The translations under genes were made by a program, and so were the position numbers. The notes beneath the pieces were generated by a model, which made no database searches, was not told where the DNA came from, and saw only the letters and a list, made by a program, of their open reading frames with translations. Source: an uncultured Clostridia bacterium (lineage in GTDB: Bacteria; Bacillota; Clostridia; Oscillospirales; Ruminococcaceae). From it: 64,000 nucleotides of DNA. Where the stretch lies: positions 1 through 64,000 of the forward strand of contig CANQWC010000008.1 in NCBI GenBank assembly GCA_947627455.1, in the 5' to 3' direction. Shown in pieces: positions 25,901-34,900 of this stretch. Numbering within the stretch: the first letter of the stretch is position 1; every line of letters starts with the position of its first letter.

Positions 25901-28900
25901 CGCTCACTGATTACGCGACAAATCAGGAGTTTGATTTCACGCTTAAATTAACTAATGTCGATCCAGACTGGGATCCTGAAGAACTTACAACAGGCGATAT
26001 CACCGTTACAAAAGATACAAAAAATAACGCATGGAACTTCAGCCTCTCGCATGGTCAATCCGTTGAGATTAAGGGGCTGCCCGCTGGCGCGACCTATACG
26101 ATAGCCGAAAAGGACATTACGGGTGATGCTTTCATTCCCGCGGCGGGCAATCCAACCGGCGGAACAATCGCCGAAAATGAAACCTCTACGGCGACTGGTG
26201 CGATAGCTGCGTTTACCAACACTTACAAACCCGAAGGCAAGTTGGCTCTTCAAGTGAAAAAGACGATTGTCGGCGATGTGTTGCCTGATAGTTACAGCGG
26301 TTATTCGTTTGAGTTTACTCTTGACAATGCCGCAGGCAAAGATAATGAAGGCGCAACGCTCCCGACGCAGACAACTTTGACGATGGACAAGAGCGAATTT
26401 GTTGGTGGCTATACTCAAGCGAAAAGCTTCGGCGACATAACCTTTAACCGCCCGGGCACATATAAATTCACCGTTAAAGAGACTGAGGGTACATACAACT
26501 TTGATTACGACGAAAGCGAGTATACCGTTACAGTAGAGGTCAAGGACAACAACGGCACATTAGAGCCGACTGTCACATATGAAAAAGATGGCGACACGTC
26601 TCCTACCGAAATCGTGTTCACAAACACCTATACGCCGACGCCTGCTACGCTTGCGCTTGATGTCACCAAGAATATTTTCGGCGATGTGAAGCCTGATAAT
26701 TACAGCGGCTATTCGTTTGGGTTTACTCTTGCCAATGCCGCAGATCATGATAATATCGGCGCAGCGCTCCCGTCAACGACAACTTTGACGATGGACAAGG
26801 GCGATTTTGATAGCGGCTATACTCAAACGAAAAGCTTCGACGCAATAACCTTTGACCGTCCTGACACATATGTATTCACCGTTAAAGAGAATAAGGGCGC
26901 ATACAAATTTGATTACGACGAAAGCGAGTATACCGTTACAGTAAAGGTTGTGGACAACAACGGCACGTTAGCAGTGACGAGCACCACATATGAAAAAGAC
27001 GGTGTTCCGACTACCGATGGAATCAAGTTCACAAACACCTATACGCCTACTCCTGCTGAACTCACCATTACGGTCAACAAGACAATTGCGGGCGAAAACG
27101 TTCTGCCAAATTCTTACAACTTCGATTTTGTGCTTAAGAGCACGGATTCTTCCGCAACAACGAGCGAAACCCAAACAATCACTATCAATGAGGACAACAG
27201 GAACGCTAAACATACTGTTGATTTTACAACGCTCACATTCCCTGAAATCGGCAAATATTCCTACACCGTTTCTGAGACTTCCGAATACACAGGCTTCACG
27301 GCTGACCGAAGTATTCAGACTGTTTCGTTTGATGTTAATGAAGACGCCGATGGCAATCTGATAATCGAAAATTGCTCAGTTGCAGGCACGTCGGTTGAGC
27401 CCGTTGGCGGCAAGGTCGCTGTCAATATTACGAACACTTATGACCCTGAAGACGCCAAGTTCACGCTCAACATCAATAAGACGATTATTCAAGAGACCAA
27501 GCTTGACCATGATCACGAGTATAAATTTGAATTTACTCTTGAACCAAAGGGCAATACGCCAACCGCCCCGAAGCCTGAGCCGCTTACGCTTACGTCAACT
27601 AATGGTAACATTGTGCTTGATGGCGCTTTCGATGTGATAACCTATGACAAGGCGGGCACTTATGAGTACACCCTGACCGAGAAAGAGCTTGAGGGCTTTA
27701 CCGCCGATCATAAGGCCTATGATGTTAAGGTTGATGTTGTTGACAACAGCGGAAAGCTTGAAATATCAAGTTATACTATCGTCTCGGCCGACGAGGATGC
27801 TGTTAACACCAGTGGCAGTAGTGCTTCGGGCGAGATAACCTCTGCAGAGGTGACATTTGAGAACACCTACAAGGAAACCCCTGCAGCAATAACCATATCG
27901 GTTGAAAAGAAGTTTGAGGGCCATGTTCTTCCTGAGGAGCCGTTCACCTTTACGTTTAATCTTAAACAGACAGGCGCTCCCGAGGACTTTGAGGGAGATA
28001 CAAGTAAGACAGCCACATTTAAGAGCGACGAAATAGAAAAGGTTAATTCCAAAACTGTAAAATTCCCGCAGATAATCTATGACACTGCGGGTGAGTATAG
28101 GTATACTCTCACCGAGCAGGTCAACTACAAAGACCCGAGCAGCTTAGGCTTTACCCCGAGTGCGACAGAGCATGAGATAATCATTACTGTAAAAGACCAC
28201 GACGACGGCCATCTGTATATTGAGAGCTACGAAGATGTTGTAAACGGAAAACAGGTAGTTTATGACAAGAGCAGTCTAACATCTAAGAAAGAGACTGTAA
28301 AAATCACCAACACCTATGCTCCGACGCCGACGAGTTACACTCTCGGGGTTGCAAAAACCGTCGCAGGCAACGAGCTTCCGCTCAATGCTCTTGGCGAGCC
28401 TTATAAATACAACTTCAAATTCACCCTCTCAAAAGACGGAGTTACGGTTGGTGAGAAAACCGTCACCGCAAGCAGGGGAAATACCGCAATTGACCCGTTT
28501 GACTTTGACGAGTTTGAATTCGAGTCTGTCGGCAGATACACCTATACCCTGACCGAGGAAATCACCTGCGACGGCATAACCGCGGCTAACTGCGGCTTTG
28601 TGGCGCCGGCTGAATATGAGGTTGTCATCGATGTCGTCGACAAAGGCGGATTCCTCGAGATAGAAAGCTGCACCGTCAACGGCACAAACGTCGACAAGGC
28701 AAAGTATCAGATCCCGATAGTGAATACCTATTCGCCGACCGAGATTTCTGTCGATGACGCCAAAGACCCGCACATCGTAACGGTTAAAAAGACCCTCGCG
28801 ACCGAAAAGGGCACGTCTGTCAAATTCCCGCAGCAGTTTGAGTTTGAGGCGACCGTCGAGAGAAACGGCGCGGCCTCGACCGATTCGGGCTGGGCGGGTT

Positions 28901-31900
28901 CGACCTCGACCACACTTAAAACCGATGGCGGTGAGAATGGCGTCGGCAGTGTTTCGGTGACGGGCCTCACATTCAAGGAAGCGGGAGAATTTACCGTCAC
29001 GCTGACAGAAAAGCCCGCTGCGGCGGCTGCCTACGGAACTGTCACGACCGATGCGAGACCGCTTGAAATAACCTATACCGTTGAGGACAAGGGCGGCTAT
29101 CTTGTCATCACCGACGTCAAGTATGAAAAAGATTTTGCGTTTGAGAACGTCTATGTTCCTGCCGAGAAATCTGCCGATGTCAAGCTTGTGAAGCGCCTTA
29201 TCAACACCGTCACGGGCGGCGACAGGCTCGGGCTTGAGACCACCAACCCCAACTATGAAAGGTTCAGAACACTCTACGACGGTCAGTTTGAGTTCACTCT
29301 TACCCCTGCCGAGGCATACCCCGCCGAGGATATCGCCCTTGGCGGCGAAGCGACGGCCGAAATCACCGCGCATAACAGCATGAATTCTGTCGATTTCGGT
29401 GAGCTCACATTCAAGAGAGAGGGCGAGTATGTCTTCACCGTCGACGAGGTGACGCCGACATCGAAGCTCAGGCAGGTGACATATGACAACAAGGCTGCGA
29501 CGCTTACCTATACCGTAACCGTCGACCCGAAGAGCGGCGAGCTTCTCTGCGACAGCGAGTTCAGCTATAAGCTCGGCGAAAACCCGATAGATGTTCCCGC
29601 TTCGCATAAGGTGCCGACCTTCACCAACTACTACGGCCCGCACCCCTGCACCCTCACCATCACCAACATTGTGAACACCGACCCCGAGGGCATCGACGTC
29701 GACCTGAACAAGGAGTTCAAATATCACATTGTTTTAGAGGGCAACTATATTTCGCCGACCGACGCCGAAATCGCGACATATGAATACTTCTATGAAATGT
29801 CGATGACCCTTGCCGCTCTTGATGAGGGCGAAAACGATGTTGAGCGGTTCAGCCTCGACTTCAAGAAGACCGACAACGACAAATACGAGGCCGATATATC
29901 GGTACCTCTCGGCCACAGCGTCGTCATCGAGGGCATACCCCACTACGGAAGCAAGTATACCGTCACCCAAGACCTTGAGGGCGCGGCAGGCTACAGCTTT
30001 GTTGAGGTTCATGAGCTCTATCATTCAAGGGCGATAGCGGACGATACCGAAACCGACACCCCGACTGATAAAACCGATGTAAAGCCCGTCGGCGAAGATC
30101 AGACCAAGGAGAGCGGCAGCTTCATCAGCGAGCTCGACGGCACTGAGATCACCTATATCAACACCTATACCGTCAGCGCGGCGACCGTTGAGGCCCCCGA
30201 AATCACCAAGGTAGTCAGCGGCGAAAGAGCTCTCAACGAAAGCGACAGCTTCAGCTTTGAGGCGGTTCTTTCGGCGGGCGATGCGTTCACCTCACCCGAC
30301 GGCGCAGAGTTTGTCGGCGCAGACGGTTCGGGCCTCGGCTCTTCGGCGAGCGCTTCGACCGAAAACGGCGGCGACACCGCAAAGCTCGGCAGCATTAAAT
30401 TCACAAAACCCGGCGTCTATATCCTTACCGTGAGCGAAACCGCCCCCGAGGGCAGCACCGACAGAAAGCTCAACGGCGTTATCTATGACGATGCGGTTTA
30501 TACCGTGACCTATACCGTTACCGACGAGAACGAAGCCAACGTCAAGGACGGCACGCTTAAGATTTCTTCGGAAATAGCAAGCGGCGGCAAAACGGGCCTT
30601 GAAAAAATAGTCTTCACAAACGTTTATACCGCTGATGACACCGACGCCGTGAAGTTTGACATCACAAAGCTGATTCGGCCCAACGATGCGGCAGCCATGC
30701 CAGCGGGCGAGACCTACAGCTTCAGGATTGAAGACGAAAACGGCCTCGGAAAGGACACCGAAGCTTCGATAACCCTTGAAAAGGGCGAGGCAAGCGGCTC
30801 GGCAGAGGTTAATCTCGGCGCGTTCGGCGATGTCGGCGAATACACCTTTGATGTTTACGAGGTGAGCGGAAACACCCTCGGAATGGTCTATGACGACGCT
30901 CACCACACCGTCACCGTCAAGGTTGAGGATAACCTCTTGGGCAAGCTTATTGCGGCGGTTGAAATCGACGGCAAACCCGTTTCCGACGGCGATTCCGTCC
31001 CGTTCACAAACGATTATCACACGGGCAGCGTGACCGTCAGCAAGACCGTCACGGGAATCAGCGGCGACTTCAAGAAGCCGTTCAAATTCACCGTAACATT
31101 CTTCACCCCGAGCGGCGAAAAGCTTGAGGGCGAGTACCCATACACGGTTGTTTCCTCTGAGGTCGGCATCATGCCGTTGAGCCTGACTAATACCGTTGTC
31201 GAGAGCGGCGGAACGATTGAGCTCACCCACGGGCAGCAGTTTACCGTTACGGGAATTCCCGACGGCGCGAACTTCAGAATTGAAGAGGAGCAGGCCGCGG
31301 GCTATCACACCACGGTGAACGGCAAAGAGGGAAGGCTCTTTGACGGCACTGTAAACCACCTCACCGATATTCATGTTAAATATCAGAACCGCAGCGAAAG
31401 CGCGTTCACCTTTGAAAACATCGGAAGAAAGACTCAGGTCTTCCCGGGCGACGGCGTATCTGTGACTGCGGGCGACGTTCTTGAATATGAGATCGTCTGG
31501 CAGAACCCGAACACGAAAGACGCGGTCATCACCGTGACCGACAAGCTCTGCGACGGCGTTGAATTTGTCGAGGCTTCGGGCGATTATGACTACGACCCCG
31601 AGACCCGCACCGTCACATGGACAGTTTCGGCCCGCGGCCTTGAAAACGGCACACTGAGCCTTAAAGTCTCGGTCAGCGAGGGCGCCTCGGGCGACATCAC
31701 CAACTCGGCAGAAATTTCTGTCGACGGCGGCACCCCGACCGTCGCTGACGGCGCGCCAACGAACCCGATCTTCGCGCTTGAAATTGAAAAGCGCCAGTCG
31801 CTCAACGGCGGCGAAAAGACCGCGTCAGACCTTGCGGTAAGAAGCGGCGACACCGTCACCTATTACCTCACCGCGAGGGTTGTCGGCAAGGATGGGACAG

Positions 31901-34900
31901 TCGCCGAGAATGTAAAACTCAGCGATGAATACCCCGTCGGCCTCGGCCTTGTGGGCGATATTTCGGGCGGCGGAGCATATGACCCTGACAGCGAAACGGT
32001 TAAATGGAATCTCGGCGATCTCACCGTCGGCGACGAGGTAACGCTCAGCTATACCGTGAGCGTGCCCGAGACGGCCGCTTATGCCGAATGGGTCTGCGGC
32101 GCAGAGATATTCTCAGACGCCGAGAACAGAACCCCGCTCGTCTATTCCGAGAAAGTCCGCGATTATACCGTCGGCGACCTCACCGTTTCAAAGGCGGTCG
32201 TCTCTGACGGAGAGATTCCGAACGGCGTCAAGTTTGCGTTCACGATAACCCTTGATACCGACGAGGTTCTGAGTTACACCAAATCCGACGGCACTGTCGG
32301 TGCGCTCAGCGGCGGAAAGCTCACGGTAAACCTCAGCGACGGCGAATCGGTGACGGTGAACGCTATACCGACGGGCACTGCCTATACCGTCAGCGAGAAG
32401 CCTGTCACCAACTATACCTCTGACAAGCCGAACGACACGGCGGCGGGTGCAATCAAGAACACTGCGGAATCGGTGCTCTTCACAAACACATATTCATTTG
32501 TTGAGCGCGAGCTCGGCGGCATCACCGTCACGAAGGTCGTCTTCGGCGATGCTGAGGATATGCTCCGCGATTACCACTTCACCCTCACGCTCAGCGACAG
32601 GACAATAAATCAAAAATTCGGCGATATTGAATTCGTTGACGGCGTTGCGAGCTTCACCCTTAAAAACGGCGAAAGCGTCTCTGCCGAGGGTATACCCTCC
32701 AACCTTGAGTATACTGCCGCGGAGGAAGAAGCCGACATGTTCGGCCTCACTACAAGCTCACTCAACGGCTACGGCCTCATTCCCGTCGGCGAAACGGTCG
32801 ACGTCATCTTCCTCAACGAGCGCGCAGAGGTTCTTACGGGCTCGCTCAAGGTCTCAAAGACGGTCGTCGGCACTGCTGAGGATATGTCAAGAAGCTTCGA
32901 CTTCATTGTCACTCTTGGCGATGCTTCGATAAGCGGCCTCTACGGCGGAATGAGCTTTAACGGCGGCGTAGCGACGCTCAGCCTCAGAAGCGGCGAAAGC
33001 ATTTCTGCCGAGGGCATTCCCGCAGGAACCGCCTACACCGTTGAAGAGCTCGGCGCGGATATGGGCTATACCACCGTCATGAGCGACAGCGGAAACGGCG
33101 TTATCACCGCGAACTCTGCCGCCGAGGTGAACTTCACCAACACAAGAAAAACGGGCGGCCTCACCGTTAGAAAGACGGTTGTCGGCGATGAATCAGCGAT
33201 GCTCATCCCGTACAACTTCACTGTCACCCTCAGCGACGCTTCAATAAGCGGCCTCTACGGCGGAATGAACTTCAACGGCGGCGTCGCGATGTTCAGCCTG
33301 ATGAGCGGCGAGAGCGTCACCGCTGAAAATCTTCCCGCAGGTGTCGGCTACACCGTCACCGAGGCCGAGGCCAATCTCGGCTCGATAACCTCGATGACCG
33401 ACGATTGCCTCGGGGTGATCCCCGAAAACCGAATCGCAAACGTTGCATTCACCAACGCGATTCCCACGCCGAACAGCCTCACCGTTTCAAAAACCGTAAT
33501 CGGCGGCGAGGCGGACATGGCCTATCCGTTCGGCTTCACGGCGATGCTCTATAACCCCGACGGTTCTCCGTTTGCGGGCGAGTCGGGCGGCCTTCTGTTC
33601 GACGGCGTCAACCCCGCTGTATTCACCCTCACAAACGGGCAGAGCATTACATTCAGAGGCATTCCCGACGGCGCACGCTACGAGATCCGCGAGAATGCTT
33701 ACCCCGAATTTATCACCGAGATTTCGGGCGCTGCCGAGGGTCTGATGACCTCTTCGGGCGCGACGGTATCCTTCACCAACACAAGAGTCACAGGCAGCCT
33801 CAGCGTTGTGAACAGCGTTTCGGGCAACGCCGCAGACCCGAATAAAGACTTCACGCTCCATGTTCAGCTCAGCGACCCGAGTATCAGCGGAACATACGGC
33901 GGAATGACGTTTGTCGGCGGATATGCTCAGTTTACACTCAGGCACGGTCAAAGCCTCACCGCTCAGGGCCTGCCCGCGGGCGTCGGCTACATCGTCACCG
34001 AGGACGACGAAACCGCCGACGGCTATGTCACTTCATTCAGCGGCAGCGAATCCGTTATCGCCGCCAATGCCGAGTCGGTCGCAAGGTTTGTCAATACAAA
34101 GAATATCCTCCCGCCCGAGGTCGGCTCACTGACCGTGGTCAACAACATCATCGGCACCACCACCGACGAGGAATTCTTCTTCACCCTGACCTTTGACAGC
34201 CCTGCCGCCGCAAGCGAATTTGCGAATATCTATCTGCCGATGAGCGATACCCCGACAGATGACAGCGAGGTCACATTCGCGCTTCGCCACGGCGAGAGCA
34301 GAACCTTTGACGCCATTCCCGCGGGAACGGTTTACAGCATAAAACAGGCTGAGAATATCTACTACTCAACGACGAGCATGAACGCCGACGGGGTTATCAG
34401 AAACGCCGTAAACACCACTGCGGTATTCAACAACAAGTGGTCGATTGGCGACCTCAGCGTTGCAGTCACCGTTCAGGACGACAGCGGCAAGATTCTTGAC
34501 AGCGACCCCGCAAGCTTCAGATTCAGGGTTACGCTTACCAACCCCGACGGCACACCGCTTCAGGGCTTCGGCTATCCCTCTCACTTTGCGGGCACCGACG
34601 GCAAACCCGACGAGCTTGTCGGCAGCGATGTATTCATGAGCTTCAACGAAAACGGCGTCGTCGAATTCACGCTTGAAAACGGCGGCCGCGCGACTGCGTT
34701 TGATCTTCCCGATGATCTTCTCTATTCTGTTGAGGCCGTCGCCGAAGACGGCAGGTATTACAGCATCGCAAGCGGAAGCACGAGCGAACAGCGAGCGGGT
34801 GTCATCATGACCGATGAAGCCGCAGACGAAGAATTTGTCTATGAGATCGCGACGGGTTCGTTCGAGGTCACAAAGATGCTTATTGGCTATTTCGGCGAGC

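Noticed and set aside
28429-31374. Antisense ORFs of 432 and 360 residues opposite the giant adhesin
   Set aside because: They mirror the codon pattern of the sense gene with no start signal or recognisable domain.
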